64,000 bases of DNA from Cellulomonas gelida. GTDB taxonomy: Bacteria; Actinomycetota; Actinomycetes; Actinomycetales; Cellulomonadaceae. The stretch is from positions 27,361-91,360 of the forward strand of contig NZ_BJLQ01000012.1 in the NCBI RefSeq assembly GCF_006538725.1, read 5' to 3'. Numbering within the stretch: position 1 is the stretch's first letter; every line of letters begins with the position of its first letter. A model generated the notes under the pieces. The model made no database searches. It saw nothing but the letters and a program-made list of their open reading frames with translations, and had not been told where the DNA came from. The position numbers were made by a program, and so were the translations under genes. Below, in pieces: positions 35,315-45,318 of the stretch.

Positions 35315-36109
35315 GTGTCCAACAAGCGGGAGCGCGAGTACGAGCGCCGCCGGATGGAGAAGTGGCAGGCACGGCACGCCGAGGCCGTCCGTCGGCGTCG
35401 GCGTCGGATCGTCGCGGGGTCGGTCGTCGGGGCGCTCGTCCTGGTCATCGGCGTCGTCGCCGCCGTCGTCGCGAACAACGCCGACGACGCCACCCCCGCC
35501 GCGTACTCGACCGACACCCCGAGCCCCGACGCGACGCAACCTCCCGTCGACGCCACACCCACGGCCGCGCCCACCAACTCCGAGCTGGTCCCCGATCCCG
35601 CGCTCGCCGAGGGCCGCACGTGGACCGGCGAGATCGACCTGAACGCCGGTCCGCTCCAGGTCTCGCTCGACGGCGCGGCCGCGCCGCAGGCGGTCGCGAA
35701 CTTCGTGACGCTCGCGAAGGACGGCTTCTTCGACGGTACGAAGTGCCACCGCCTCACCACCGAGGGGATCTACGTGCTGCAGTGCGGCGACCCCCAGGCG
35801 ACGGGCATGGGCGGGCCAGGCTACTCGTGGGGACCGATCGAAAACGCGCCCGCCGACGGGACGTACCCCGCCGGGACCATCGCGATGGCGCGCCAGAGCG
35901 GGAACGGCAGCTCGATGGGCTCGCAGTTCTTCATCGTGTACGACACCAGCTCCATCCCGTCAGACAAGGCGGGCGGCTACACCGTGTTCGGCCAGGTCAC
36001 GTCCGGCTTGGACGTCGTCAAGGCCATCGCCGACGCGGGCACGGCACAGGGTTCGCCAGACGGCCCTCCCGTGTCCGACGTCATCATCGAGGGAGTGAAG
36101 ATCCAGTGA
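35315..36109 (+). CDS. Membrane-anchored cyclophilin-type peptidyl-prolyl isomerase
   Basis: This 264-residue protein has a highly basic N-terminus (SNKREREYERRRMEKW...), one membrane helix (IVAGSVVGALVLVIGVVAAVVA), a Thr/Pro/Ala linker and a cyclophilin domain (AVANFVTLAKDGFFDGTKCHRL, GTIAMARQSGNGSSMGSQFFIVY, GYTVFGQVTSGLDVV). The active-site Arg of the usual FHR is CHRL here, with Phe replaced by Cys. It should fold proteins outside the membrane. The GTG has GAGGAG 5 bases upstream. TAGACT at 35238-35243 is a plausible -10, without a clear -35. The stop overlaps the GTG of the next gene by 4 bases. Confidence 0.9.
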   Translation: MSNKREREYERRRMEKWQARHAEAVRRRRRRIVAGSVVGALVLVIGVVAAVVANNADDATPAAYSTDTPSPDATQPPVDATPTAAPTNSELVPDPALAEGRTWTGEIDLNAGPLQVSLDGAAAPQAVANFVTLAKDGFFDGTKCHRLTTEGIYVLQCGDPQATGMGGPGYSWGPIENAPADGTYPAGTIAMARQSGNGSSMGSQFFIVYDTSSIPSDKAGGYTVFGQVTSGLDVVKAIADAGTAQGSPDGPPVSDVIIEGVKIQ

Positions 36110-37941
36110 CGCAGACCCCGGACCAGTCGGCCGAGATCGCCGCCGACAGCGCGACGGAGCCCACCTCCCCCGATGTGAGCGCACCTGCCCCCGAGGCGGC
36201 CGCCCAGGACGCGACCGACCAGGTCGCCACGACCGATGTCGTCACCGACGAGGCACCCGTCACCGAGGCACCCGCCGAGCAGGCGGCCGCCGACCAGGCA
36301 CAGGCCGACGAGACACCCCGCGCTGAGGCGCCGGGTGCTGCCGCGACCGAGGAGGCGCCTGTCGCGGAGGCAGCCGTCGAGGCTGCGGTCGAGGAGACAT
36401 CCTCGGACGACGCTGCGGCCGCACAGGACGCAACCACCGACGAGATCGCCGAGGTCCCGTCGACTAAGGACGCACCGGTCGCGGAGGTTCCGGTCGAGGA
36501 GGTTCCGGCCGAGGACGCGGCGACGGCGCCGACCAGCGCAGCCCGCCCCACGCCCGCCTCGATCAAGCCCGGGCCGCGCCCGGTCCCCCGCCCTCCCGTG
36601 AACGTCGCCCCCACTGCGCCCAGCACGCCCGCAGCACCCGCGACGCCGGCCGTCGTGGTCACGCCCCCGGTCGACGCAGCCGAGGCCGCGCACGCGGCCA
36701 CGTTCGGCTCGGTCGACGCCGACGGCACCGTCTCGGTCCGTGAGGCAGCGGGCGAGCGCGTGGTCGGCCAGTACCCGGGCGCGACGGCCGAGGAGGCGCT
36801 GGCGTTCTACGTCCGCCGGTTCCTGGACCTGCAGGCGAAGGTGACCGTGTTCGAGGCGCGACTCGGCGCGACCGACCTGTCGGTCAAGGAGATCGACCAG
36901 ACGCTCACGCGCCTGACCGAGGAGACCGCCGAGCCGGCCGCGGTCGGCGACCTGGACGCGCTCCGGGCGCGTCTCGACGCGCTGCGCGGTGTCGCGGCCG
37001 AGCGTCGCGCCCGCGCGGAGGCCGAGCGCCAGGCCGCGCGAGCGGCAGCGGTCGAGGCCCGCACCGCCATCGTCGAGCAGGCCGAGAAGATCGCCGAGAC
37101 CGACCCGAGCCGCATCCAGTGGCGTCCCGCCGGCGAGCAGCTGCGAGGCCTGCTCGACCAGTGGAAGGACGCCCAGCGGACCGGTCCGCGTCTCGACCGG
37201 CCGACCGAGGAGGCGCTCTGGAAGCGGTTCAGCCACGCGCGCACCACGTTCGACCGCGAGCGTCGCCACTTCTTCGCCGAGCTCGAGCAGTCCAACGCCG
37301 CGGCCAAGCAGGCCAAGGAGCGCCTGGTCGACGAGGCCGAGCGGCTGCAGTCCAGCTCCGACTGGGGCGCCACCGCCGGCGCGTTCCGCGACCTGATGGC
37401 GCAGTGGAAGTCGGCCGGCCGCGCGAGCCGCGCCGACGACGACGCGCTGTGGGCCCGGTTCCGCGCGGCGCAGGACGCCTTCTTCGCCGCCCGTGACGCC
37501 CAGAACGCCGCGACGGACGCCGAGTTCGCGGCGAACCTCGAGGTCAAGGAGTCGCTCCTCGTCGAGGCGGAGGCGCTGCTGCCGATCTCCGACCTGGGCG
37601 CGGCCAAGCAGGCCATCCGCGGGATCCAGGACCGGTGGGAGGCCGCGGGCAAGGTGCCCCGCGGCGACATCCAGCGTGTCGAGGGCCGCCTGCGCGCGGT
37701 CGAGACCGCGATCCGCGAGGCCGAGCAGAAGCAGTGGAGCCGCACCAACCCCGAGACGCGCGCACGCGCCGAGGGTGCCGCTGCACAGCTCGAGCAGGCG
37801 ATCGTCGGGCTCGAGAAGGACCTCGAGAAGGCCAAGGCCGCCAAGGACCAGCGCCGCATCGCCGAGGCGCAGGCCGCGCTCGACGCGCGGCGCGCCTGGC
37901 TCGAGCAGGTCCAGCGGGCCGCGCAGGACGCGCGAGGCTGA
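36106..37941 (+). CDS. DUF349-domain protein with long acidic N-terminus
   Basis: This 611-residue protein begins with an N-terminal region of about 190 residues that is Ala/Glu/Pro/Thr-rich and likely disordered. It is followed by repeated DUF349 helical units (LRGLLDQWKDAQRTGPRLDRPTEEALWKRF; FRDLMAQWKSAGRASRADDDALWARF; IRGIQDRWEAAGKVPRGDIQRVE) and a C-terminal coiled coil. Each unit has a W-K-x-A-G/R and W-x-R/K-F pattern. DUF349 proteins are cytoplasmic and of unclear function. The GTG start is inside a GTGA overlap with the cyclophilin stop, so the two are translationally coupled. Confidence 0.85.
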   Translation: MTQTPDQSAEIAADSATEPTSPDVSAPAPEAAAQDATDQVATTDVVTDEAPVTEAPAEQAAADQAQADETPRAEAPGAAATEEAPVAEAAVEAAVEETSSDDAAAAQDATTDEIAEVPSTKDAPVAEVPVEEVPAEDAATAPTSAARPTPASIKPGPRPVPRPPVNVAPTAPSTPAAPATPAVVVTPPVDAAEAAHAATFGSVDADGTVSVREAAGERVVGQYPGATAEEALAFYVRRFLDLQAKVTVFEARLGATDLSVKEIDQTLTRLTEETAEPAAVGDLDALRARLDALRGVAAERRARAEAERQAARAAAVEARTAIVEQAEKIAETDPSRIQWRPAGEQLRGLLDQWKDAQRTGPRLDRPTEEALWKRFSHARTTFDRERRHFFAELEQSNAAAKQAKERLVDEAERLQSSSDWGATAGAFRDLMAQWKSAGRASRADDDALWARFRAAQDAFFAARDAQNAATDAEFAANLEVKESLLVEAEALLPISDLGAAKQAIRGIQDRWEAAGKVPRGDIQRVEGRLRAVETAIREAEQKQWSRTNPETRARAEGAAAQLEQAIVGLEKDLEKAKAAKDQRRIAEAQAALDARRAWLEQVQRAAQDARG

Positions 37942-37956
37942 CCACGGGCTGAGCCC

Positions 37957-37980
37957 ACGGGCGCGGCCGCGCACGCCCGT
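37957..37980 (+). terminator. Weak hairpin after the DUF349 gene
   Basis: A 7-bp inverted repeat (ACGGGCG with CGCCCGT) with a 10-base GC-rich loop lies 16 bases past the stop. It is short for this genome, so only a tentative terminator. Confidence 0.35.
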
Positions 37981-38030
37981 CGTCCACAGGCCCCGCACGA
38001 CGACGAGAGGGCGTCGGGCATCCTCACCGG

Positions 38031-38657
38031 ATGACCGACGCCCTCTCGCTGCTCCCCACCGAGCTCGTCCTGCCGCGGCTCGTGCGCCGCTGCGACACCG
38101 CGACCGCCGACTGGGCGGGGATGCTGCGCGACGGCGTGCTGCTCCCCGTGACCGAGTCCGTCGCGGTCGTCGGGCCCGAGCCGCCGAGCCCGGACGACCG
38201 CGCGCGGGCGCTCGTCACGGCCCTGCCCCGGCACGGCGTGCTCGGGCGCGACAGCGCGGCCTGGGTGCACACCGGGACGAGGCCGCCCGCGCGCGCGTGC
38301 GTCCTGGTGCCCGTCGGCGTGCGGCGACCGGCCCCGCGGCCGGACCGGACGTGCGCCGAGGCGGTCTTCGGACCCTCGGACGTCGTCCTGGTCGCGGGAA
38401 CCGCGGTGACGACCCCGGAGCGCACGGCCGAGGACGTCGCGCGCTGGCTCGCCCCCGACGACGCGGTGGCCCGGCTCGTCGACCTCGCGGCGCACGGACT
38501 GGACCTCGCGACCGTCCGACGGCGGCTCACCGCACTCGCCGGGCGGCGCCACGTGCGGCGGGCGCACGCCGTCCTCGAGGCAGCACTCGAGCGCGACGGC
38601 GCCCAAGGCGACCTCGCGAGGCTCAGCGCAGCGCGTCCTCCGGACGCGAACCCGTGA
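38031..38657 (+). CDS. Conserved actinobacterial protein, AbiEi-like at the C-terminus (uncertain)
   Basis: This 208-residue protein has no signal peptide or membrane segment. The middle has a beta-rich run ([41 protein letters not shown]) and the C-terminus is helical. The phrase on a value being [16 protein letters not shown] resembles the nuclease-like C-terminal half of AbiEi-type antitoxins, where TSPxRTxxDL is common, but no N-terminal helix-turn-helix or toxin partner is seen. Such stand-alone genes next to rel are common in Micrococcales. The 3' end overlaps the convergent rel gene by 35 bases. Function unknown. Confidence 0.6.
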   Translation: MTDALSLLPTELVLPRLVRRCDTATADWAGMLRDGVLLPVTESVAVVGPEPPSPDDRARALVTALPRHGVLGRDSAAWVHTGTRPPARACVLVPVGVRRPAPRPDRTCAEAVFGPSDVVLVAGTAVTTPERTAEDVARWLAPDDAVARLVDLAAHGLDLATVRRRLTALAGRRHVRRAHAVLEAALERDGAQGDLARLSAARPPDANP

Positions 38658-40983
38658 GCCGGTAGACGTCGAACACGCCCTCGATCTTGCGCACGGCCGC
38701 CAGCACCGACGTCAGGTGGGACGGCTCGGCCATCTCGAACACGAACCGCGACATCGCGACGCGGTCGCGCGACGTCGAGACGGAGGCCGACAGGATGTTG
38801 ACGTGGTGGTCCGACAGGACCCGCGTGACGTCGGAGAGCAGACGCGCCCGGTCGAGCGCCTCGACCTGGATCTGCACGAGGAACAGCGACGACGACGTGT
38901 GGCTCCACTCGACGTCGACCATGCGCTCGGGCTGCGCGCGCAGCTGCTCGACGTTGATGCAGTCGCTGCGGTGCACGCTCACGCCCGCGCCCCGGGTCAC
39001 GAACCCGACGATGTCGTCGCCCGGCACCGGAGTGCAGCACTTCGCGAGCTTGACCCAGATGTCCTCGACGCCACGCACGACGACGCCCGGGTCGCCGGTG
39101 CGGACCCGGCGCGCGGTCGGACCGGGCCGGGCAGTCTCCGCGAGGTCCTCCTCAGCGCCGGTCTCGCCGCCGAGCGACTGGACGAGCCGCTGCACGACGC
39201 TGGCCGCGGACGCCTGACCCTCGCCGACCGCCGCGTAGAGGGCTGACACGTCGGGGTAGCGCATCTCGGTCGCGAGCGCGACGAGCGACTCGTGCGACAG
39301 CAGGCGCTGCATCGGCAGGTTCTGCTTGCGCATCGCCTTCGCGATCGAGTCCTTGCCGTGCTCGATCGCCTCCTCGCGGCGCTCCTTGGAGAACCACTGA
39401 CGGATCTTGTTGCGCGCGCGGGGGCTCTTGACGAAGCCGAGCCAGTCGCGGCTCGGTCCGGCGGTCTCGGACTTCGAGGTGAAGACGTCGACGACGTCGC
39501 CGTTCTCGAGCGTCGAGTCGAGCGGGACGAGGCGGCCGTTCACGCGCGCGCCCATCGTGCGGTGCCCGACCTCCGTGTGCACCGCGTACGCGAAGTCGAC
39601 GGGCGTCGAGCCCTGCGGCAGGGCGATCACGTCGCCCTTGGGCGTGAAGACGTAGACCTCGGAACCGGCGATCTCGAACCGCAGCGAGTCCAGGAACTCC
39701 GTGGGGTCGGCGGTCTCGCGCTGCCAGTCGACGAGCTGACGCAGCCACGTCATGTCGCCGCCCGCGGGCGCGTCGTCGGTCGCGTTCTTCGCGTTCTCCT
39801 TGTACTTCCAGTGCGCCGCGACGCCGTACTCCGCGCGGCGGTGCATGTCGTGCGTGCGGATCTGGATCTCGACCGGCTTGCCCCCCGGCCCGATCACGGT
39901 CGTGTGCAACGACTGGTACAGGTTGAACTTGGGCATCGCGATGTAGTCCTTGAACCGGCCGGGGACCGGGTTCCATCGCGCGTGCAGCGCGCCGAGCGCC
40001 GCGTAGCAGTCGCGCACGGTGTCGACCAGGACGCGCACGCCCACCAGGTCGTAGATGTCCGCGAAGTCGCGGCCGCGCACGATCATCTTCTGGTAGATCG
40101 AGTAGTAGTGCTTCGGCCGGCCCGTGACCGTGGCCTTGATCTTCGCAGCCCGCAGGTCCGCCCCGACCTGGTCGCGCACGACCGCGAGGTACTCCTCGCG
40201 GGCCGGGGCGCGCTCGGCGACGAGGTGGACGATCTCGTCGTACACCTTCGGATAGAGGGTCGCGAAGGACAGGTCCTCGAGCTCCCACTTGATCGTGTTC
40301 ATGCCGAGGCGGTGCGCCAGCGGCGCGTAGATCTCGAGGGTCTCCCGCGCCTTCTTCTCGGCCGAGGCCGCGGGGACGAACTTCCACGTGCGGGCGTTGT
40401 GCAGGCGGTCGGCGAGCTTGATCACGAGCACGCGGATGTCGTGCGCCATCGCGACGACCATCTTGCGGACCGTCTCGGACTGCGCCGCGTCGCCGTAGGT
40501 GACCTTGTCGAGCTTCGTCACGCCGTCGACGAGCATCGCGACCTCGGGCCCGAACTCGCGCCGGAGCTGCTCGAGCGAGTACTCGGTGTCCTCGACCGTG
40601 TCGTGCAGGAGCGCGGCGACCAGCGTCGAGGGCGTCATCCCGAGCTCGGCGAGGATCGTCGCGACCGCGACAGGGTGCGTGATGTACGGGTCGCCGCTCT
40701 TGCGGAGCTGGCCGCGGTGCGCCCGCTCGGCGACGACGTACGCGCGCTCGACCGTGCTCAGGTCGGCCTTCGGGTGATTCGCGCGCGCCGCCTGAAGGAC
40801 CGGCTCGAGCGCCGGGTACGCCGGGCCCCTGGCGCTGCCGAACCGCGTGAGGGCAGCGCGCACCCGCGACGCCGACGAGCCGTTCTGCTCGGCGGTCGCA
40901 GCCGACGCCTGCCCGGCCGACGAACCCGCTGACGCCTCGGGCGAGCGGTCGCCTGCGGTGGGCGCGGCGAGGTCCTCGGTCAC
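38623..40983 (-). CDS. rel: Bifunctional (p)ppGpp synthetase/hydrolase Rel
   Basis: This 786-residue protein has, in order, an HD hydrolase domain ([27 protein letters not shown], all metal ligands intact), a synthetase domain ([29 protein letters not shown]), TGS ([14 protein letters not shown]), a zinc-finger/helical region with [14 protein letters not shown], and a C-terminal ACT domain ([19 protein letters not shown]). This is the single Rel of actinobacteria, making and degrading the stringent-response alarmone. The GTG at 40983 has GGAGGG 7 bases upstream, favouring it over an earlier in-frame start. It lies downstream of apt and secDF, as usual. Confidence 0.95.
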   Translation of the reverse strand: MTEDLAAPTAGDRSPEASAGSSAGQASAATAEQNGSSASRVRAALTRFGSARGPAYPALEPVLQAARANHPKADLSTVERAYVVAERAHRGQLRKSGDPYITHPVAVATILAELGMTPSTLVAALLHDTVEDTEYSLEQLRREFGPEVAMLVDGVTKLDKVTYGDAAQSETVRKMVVAMAHDIRVLVIKLADRLHNARTWKFVPAASAEKKARETLEIYAPLAHRLGMNTIKWELEDLSFATLYPKVYDEIVHLVAERAPAREEYLAVVRDQVGADLRAAKIKATVTGRPKHYYSIYQKMIVRGRDFADIYDLVGVRVLVDTVRDCYAALGALHARWNPVPGRFKDYIAMPKFNLYQSLHTTVIGPGGKPVEIQIRTHDMHRRAEYGVAAHWKYKENAKNATDDAPAGGDMTWLRQLVDWQRETADPTEFLDSLRFEIAGSEVYVFTPKGDVIALPQGSTPVDFAYAVHTEVGHRTMGARVNGRLVPLDSTLENGDVVDVFTSKSETAGPSRDWLGFVKSPRARNKIRQWFSKERREEAIEHGKDSIAKAMRKQNLPMQRLLSHESLVALATEMRYPDVSALYAAVGEGQASAASVVQRLVQSLGGETGAEEDLAETARPGPTARRVRTGDPGVVVRGVEDIWVKLAKCCTPVPGDDIVGFVTRGAGVSVHRSDCINVEQLRAQPERMVDVEWSHTSSSLFLVQIQVEALDRARLLSDVTRVLSDHHVNILSASVSTSRDRVAMSRFVFEMAEPSHLTSVLAAVRKIEGVFDVYRLTGSRPEDALR

Positions 40984-41094
40984 CCGGACTCCCTCCGTGC
41001 TGGTCACGCTGGATCGCACGAGTCTACGACCGTCGCGCGATCGCCTCGCACGCAGGGCGCCCGGCGGCGGTCGCGTGCCTGGTCGGACGAACGG

Positions 41095-41655
41095 TCAGTC
41101 GACCGTGACCACCGAGTCGATGGCCAGACCCTCGAGGTGCCGGCGTCCGTCGAGTCCCGCGATCTCGACCAGGAAGGACAGCCCGACCACCTCGGCGCCA
41201 CAGGCGCGCAGCAGTCGGACGGTCGCGGCGGCGGTACCACCGGTCGCCAGGACGTCGTCGACGACGAGCACCCGCGCACCAGCCGGGATCGTGAACGGCT
41301 GGATCTCGATCGACGCGTCGCCGTACTCCAGCGAGTAGGACTCGGTGGCGAGCGGGCCGGGCAGCTTGCCGGCCTTGCGGACGGGGACGAGCCCCGCACC
41401 CAGCGCGGTCGCGATGGGCGCTGCGAGCAGGAACCCGCGCGCCTCCATGCCGGCGACGAGGTCCACGGGACCGTGCGCCGGGGACGCCATCGTCGCGACC
41501 ACGTCCGCGAAGGCGCTCGCGTCGGCGAGCAGCGGCGTGATGTCACGGAACAGCACCCCGGGCTGCGGGTAGTCCGGGACCAGGCGGACGAGCGCGTTGA
41601 CCCGGCGCACGACGTCGTCGCGCGCCGGGTCGCCCACGATGGGGAAGGTGCTCAT
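41095..41655 (-). CDS. apt: Adenine phosphoribosyltransferase
   Basis: This 186-residue enzyme has PGVLFRDITPLL, the substrate loop GMEARGFLLAAPIA, and the PRPP motif VLVVDDVLATGGTA. It salvages adenine to AMP. The ATG overlaps the secF stop by 4 bases, so it is the last gene of the yajC-secD-secF-apt run before rel. Confidence 0.93.
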   Translation of the reverse strand: MSTFPIVGDPARDDVVRRVNALVRLVPDYPQPGVLFRDITPLLADASAFADVVATMASPAHGPVDLVAGMEARGFLLAAPIATALGAGLVPVRKAGKLPGPLATESYSLEYGDASIEIQPFTIPAGARVLVVDDVLATGGTAAATVRLLRACGAEVVGLSFLVEIAGLDGRRHLEGLAIDSVVTVD

Positions 41656-42749
41656 CGGGACGGCTTGCGCCGCTTCGGCTGTGCCGCCTGCCCGAGGTGA
41701 GTGCCCGGACGCAGCTGAGCCGCAGCGTGCGGGACGGCGACACCACCGGCTCCGACGGTCTCCGCGTCGACACCCACGCGCGCGGCCAGCACCTTGGCGG
41801 TGTGCGCCTTGATCCGCGGCTCCTGCTCCCGCAGCGTCACCTCGAGCGGGGTCGCGAGGAAGATCGAGGAGTACGCGCCGACGAGCATGCCGACGAACAG
41901 CGCGAGCGCGATGTCACGCAGCGTCCCGGCGCCGAGGATCGCGGCGCCGACGAACAGGATCGCCGAGACGGGCAGCAGCGCCACGACCGAGGTGTTGATC
42001 GAGCGCACCAGCGTCTGGTTGACGGCGAGGTTCGCCTTCTCGGCGTACGTGAAGCGACTCTGGTCCAGCGTGTCCGCGGTGTTCTCACGCACCTTGTCGA
42101 ACACCACGACCGTGTCGTAGATCGAGTACCCCAGGATCGTCAGGAAGCCGATCACCGTCGCCGGTGTGACCTCCCATCCGATGCCCGCGTACAGGCCGAC
42201 CGTGATGATCAGGTCGTGGAACAGCGCGATCAGCGCCGCCAGCGCCATGCGCCAGTTGCGGAAGTAGATCGTCATGACGACCGTGACGAACACCAGGAAC
42301 ACCAGGATTCCCGAGATCGCCTTGCGGGACACGTCCTGCCCCCACGTCGGGCCGACGAACTGCGTCGTGATCTCGTCCTCGGTCACGTCGAACGCGGCCT
42401 GCAGGGCGTCACCGACCTTGTTGACCTGCTCGTCGGTGAGCTCGGCGACCTGGATGCGCAGCGAGTCGGCACCGAGGTTCGTCACCTCGGGCGACTCCCC
42501 CGACGCGATCCCCTGGACCGTGTCGATGGCGAGCTGCTGGTCGCGGTCGCCCGCGATGCCCGACACGACGAACTCCGAGCCGCCCCGGAACTCGATGCCC
42601 GGGTTCAGCCCCGGCTTGATCAGCAGCGCGGCCGAGATCAGCACGAGGATCGTCGACGCGATGTAGAAGATGCGCCGGTGTCCGACGATGTCGTACGAAC
42701 GACGGCCCGTGTACAGGTCGTTGCCCCACTGGGCGAATCCGACGGCCAT
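41652..42749 (-). CDS. secF: Protein translocase subunit SecF
   Basis: This 365-residue protein has six membrane segments. It starts with NDLYTGRRSYDIVGHRR, followed by GLNPGIEFRGGSEF (SecDF signature), then VTPATVIGFLTILGYSIYDTVVVFDKVREN and VNQTLVRSINTS, which are SecF hallmarks. With SecD it uses the proton motive force to complete Sec-dependent export. The start codon shares one base with the secD stop (TGATG). The C-terminal cytoplasmic tail is extended and basic. Confidence 0.95.
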   Translation of the reverse strand: MAVGFAQWGNDLYTGRRSYDIVGHRRIFYIASTILVLISAALLIKPGLNPGIEFRGGSEFVVSGIAGDRDQQLAIDTVQGIASGESPEVTNLGADSLRIQVAELTDEQVNKVGDALQAAFDVTEDEITTQFVGPTWGQDVSRKAISGILVFLVFVTVVMTIYFRNWRMALAALIALFHDLIITVGLYAGIGWEVTPATVIGFLTILGYSIYDTVVVFDKVRENTADTLDQSRFTYAEKANLAVNQTLVRSINTSVVALLPVSAILFVGAAILGAGTLRDIALALFVGMLVGAYSSIFLATPLEVTLREQEPRIKAHTAKVLAARVGVDAETVGAGGVAVPHAAAQLRPGTHLGQAAQPKRRKPSR

Positions 42750-44731
42750 CAGTGCTCGCTCCCCTCGACCGGCGCGTCGCCGGCCGTGTCGTCCTTCGGT
42801 GCGTCGGAGACCGCGCGGTCCTTGGTCGTGCCCTGCTCAGCGGCCCGCTGCGCGGCACGGCGCTCGGCGATCGTCAGGCCGTCCTGCCGTGCGCCCACCG
42901 TCGCGGGCGTGCGGACCGCGTCGGCGGTCGCGTCGTCGCCCGGCTCGACGTCCGTACGCCGACCCGTCACGACCTTGCCCCGCCCGACGTACCGCGCGCC
43001 GACGACACCCAGGCGGCGCGGGTCGAGACCCGAGGCCGGGTGGCCCTCGCTGAAGAACTTCGTCTTCGACAGGAGCTCCATGAGCGGGTGCGTGAAGAGG
43101 AACACGACGATGACGTCGATGATCGTCGTCAGACCCAGCGTGAACGCGAACCCGCGCACGCCGCCGACCGCCAGGAAGTACAGGACGAAGGCCGCGATGA
43201 GGTTGACCGCGTCCGAGGCCAGGATCGTGCGGCGGGCGCGTGCCCAGCCCCGCTCGACCGCGGCGCCCAGCGTGCGCCCCTCCCGCAGCTCGTCACGGAT
43301 GCGTTCGAAGTAGACGATGAACGAGTCCGCCGTGATACCGATCGCGACGATCAGACCCGCGACACCGGGGAGCGACAGGCGGTAGCCCTGCGTCCACGAC
43401 AGCAGCGTGATCACGCCGAACGTCAGGAGCGCGGCGATCCCGAGCGACGCGACCGTCACCAGGCCCAGCGTGCGGTACTGCAGCAGCGAGTACACGACGA
43501 CGAGGAGCAGGCCGATGATGCCCGCGAGCAGGCCCTTCTGGAGCTGCTCGGAGCCGAGCGTGGCCGAGATCTGCTGCTCGCTCTGCACCTTGAAGTCGAG
43601 CGGGAGCGAGCCGAAGTTGAGCCGGTTCGCGAGCTGCGCGGCGGTGGTCTGGTTGAAGCTGCCCGAGATCTGCGCCTGACCGTTCGGGATCGGCTCGTCG
43701 ACGCTGGGCGCCGAGATCACGAGCCCGTCGAGCACCATCGCGAACTGGTTCAGCGGGCTGCTCTGGGTCGCGAGGCGCGTCGTGACGTCCGTGAACTGCT
43801 TGGCCCCCGTGGACGAGAACTCCATGTTCACGACCCAGCGGTTGCCCATCGCACCGCTCGGCAGGACCTCCAGGCCCGACGAGGCCGAGGAGATCTCCTT
43901 CCCGTCGATCTCGACGGGGCCGAGGATGTACTTCAGGCCGTCGCTGTTGCCCTCGCTGTCGACGCCACAGCTGACGAACGCGGCGTCGGCCTTGCCCGAG
44001 GTGCCGCCGCCGAGGTTCGACGGGTCGGTGCAGTCGAGCGCGTCGAACTGCGCGCGGATCTCGTCGGTGACCCAGTACGCGGCGTCGCTCGCGGACGCGG
44101 GCTCGCTCGGCCGCTGGGGCGCAGCCGTGGGGTCGGCCGTCGGCTCCTGGGTCGGTGCGTCGGTGGCCTCGGGCGTCGCGGGCGCACTCGCGTCGTCCGT
44201 CGCGTCCGCCGTGGTGTCCGCGGACTCCGTGGGGGCAGGCGCGACCGTCTCGTCGCTGCCGGGCTCCGTGGTCGCGTCGGGCGTCGGCTCACCGGTCGCT
44301 GCGGCCGTCGGCGCCTGCGTCGGCTGTGCCGAGAACGCGTAGTCCTGCACGAGGACCGGGCGGAACTCCATGTGCGACGAGCGGCTGACCGTGGCGATCG
44401 TCTCGTCGGAGGCCTTGCCCGGGATCGCGACGACGATGTTGTTGCCGCCCTGGCTGCTGATCTCCGCCTCGGACACGCCCGAGCCGTCGACCCGCTGGCG
44501 GATGACGTTGATCGCCTGGCTGATGTCCTCCGCCGTCGGCTCGCGCCCGTCGGTGGACACCGGGGTCAGGATGATCTGCGTCCCGCCCTCGAGGTCGAGG
44601 GCCAGCTTGGGCGTCCAGGTCGCGTCGGACGTCTTCGTACCGATGAAGACCGCCAGGAAGGGCAGCACCACGATGACCACCAGCGTGATCAGGGTGCGAA
44701 CCGGCCGGCGGCGGCGTGTGGGTGGGGCCAA
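42749..44731 (-). CDS. secD: Protein translocase subunit SecD
   Basis: This protein of about 660 residues has an N-terminal membrane helix (RTLITLVVIVVLPFLAVFIG), the outer P1 region with LALDLEGGTQIILTP, and five further helices with SLPGVAGLIVAIGITADSFIVYFERIRDEL and GWARARRTILASDAVNLIAA. A low-complexity Thr/Ala/Pro/Glu/Asp insertion of about 80 residues interrupts P1. The start is uncertain. TTG at 44731 gives the family-like [14 protein letters not shown]-terminus and leaves an intergenic hairpin. An in-frame ATG at 44782 would add a 17-residue segment without family likeness. Confidence 0.9.
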   Translation of the reverse strand: MAPPTRRRRPVRTLITLVVIVVLPFLAVFIGTKTSDATWTPKLALDLEGGTQIILTPVSTDGREPTAEDISQAINVIRQRVDGSGVSEAEISSQGGNNIVVAIPGKASDETIATVSRSSHMEFRPVLVQDYAFSAQPTQAPTAAATGEPTPDATTEPGSDETVAPAPTESADTTADATDDASAPATPEATDAPTQEPTADPTAAPQRPSEPASASDAAYWVTDEIRAQFDALDCTDPSNLGGGTSGKADAAFVSCGVDSEGNSDGLKYILGPVEIDGKEISSASSGLEVLPSGAMGNRWVVNMEFSSTGAKQFTDVTTRLATQSSPLNQFAMVLDGLVISAPSVDEPIPNGQAQISGSFNQTTAAQLANRLNFGSLPLDFKVQSEQQISATLGSEQLQKGLLAGIIGLLLVVVYSLLQYRTLGLVTVASLGIAALLTFGVITLLSWTQGYRLSLPGVAGLIVAIGITADSFIVYFERIRDELREGRTLGAAVERGWARARRTILASDAVNLIAAFVLYFLAVGGVRGFAFTLGLTTIIDVIVVFLFTHPLMELLSKTKFFSEGHPASGLDPRRLGVVGARYVGRGKVVTGRRTDVEPGDDATADAVRTPATVGARQDGLTIAERRAAQRAAEQGTTKDRAVSDAPKDDTAGDAPVEGSEH

Positions 44732-44753
44732 CGGAGTTCTTCTCTCGTGCGCG

Positions 44754-44775
44754 CACCGGTCGCATGCGACCGGTG
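44754..44775. promoter_or_regulatory. 22-bp perfect palindrome between yajC and secD
   Basis: Two 11-base arms (CACCGGTCGCA and its exact complement) abut with no spacer, centred on GCATGC. It lies in the yajC-secD gap, 22 bases upstream of the proposed TTG start. As RNA it would form a hairpin with a small loop; as DNA it could bind a dimeric regulator. Confidence 0.5.
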
Positions 44776-44814
44776 GGGTCATGGCCCGCCGAACAGCTCG
44801 ACGGGCCGCGTGGG

Positions 44815-45285
44815 CTACTTCCGGTCGGTCTCGTCGTCTCCCCGGGTGGGCGGAAGCGACGACAGGTCGTCCGGCACGTCGATCACGGCGTCGTCAGCGG
44901 CGGCAGCGCGCTCCTCGTCGGTGAGGTCGGCGTCGTCCTCGACGTCCTCCTCGTCGTCGTACACGACGGGCGGCTCGATCTTCTTGGCGATCGCGGCGCG
45001 CACCCAGCGCGTCTGGCTGCCGCCCGGCGTGGACTCGAGCGTGATCGCGTCGTCCTCGATCTCCACGACGTAGCCCATCATGCCGGAAGCGGTCATGACC
45101 TCGTCGCCGGGCTCGAGGGTGTTGCGGAACTCCTGCTGCGCCTTCTGCTGCTTGCGCGCGCGACGGGACATGAACCAGAACGCCCCGACCGCGAGGGCCA
45201 GGATCAGGAACATGGAGTAACCGCCCCCACCGGTGTTGCTGGTGGTGGCGTTGGTCGCCGCGAGCGCGACGCTGAGCTGAGTCAC
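44815..45285 (-). CDS. yajC: Preprotein translocase subunit YajC
   Basis: This 156-residue protein has a single membrane helix (YSMFLILALAVGAFWFMS) followed by the YajC core SRRARKQQKAQQEFRNTLEPGDEVMTASGMMGYVVEIEDDAITLE. It has a long acidic C-terminal tail (DDEEDVEDDADLTDEERAA...), typical of actinobacteria. It accompanies the SecDF complex. GTG start with AAGGA upstream. A good sigma-70-like promoter lies at 45319-45347, so the yajC-secD-secF-apt unit probably begins here. Confidence 0.92.
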   Translation of the reverse strand: MTQLSVALAATNATTSNTGGGGYSMFLILALAVGAFWFMSRRARKQQKAQQEFRNTLEPGDEVMTASGMMGYVVEIEDDAITLESTPGGSQTRWVRAAIAKKIEPPVVYDDEEDVEDDADLTDEERAAAADDAVIDVPDDLSSLPPTRGDDETDRK

Positions 45286-45318
45286 AGCAGAGTCCTTAGG
45301 GTCGATCGTGTCCGGGGC

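Noticed and set aside
36106..36680. Alanine/glutamate/proline-rich stretch considered as non-coding between the cyclophilin and DUF349 genes
   Set aside because: The frame continues without a stop from a GTG overlapping the cyclophilin stop into the DUF349 repeats, so it is better read as a disordered N-terminus.
38031..38657. A type IV toxin-antitoxin pair
   Set aside because: Only a weak AbiEi-like C-terminal resemblance exists, with no helix-turn-helix and no AbiEii nucleotidyltransferase partner next to it.
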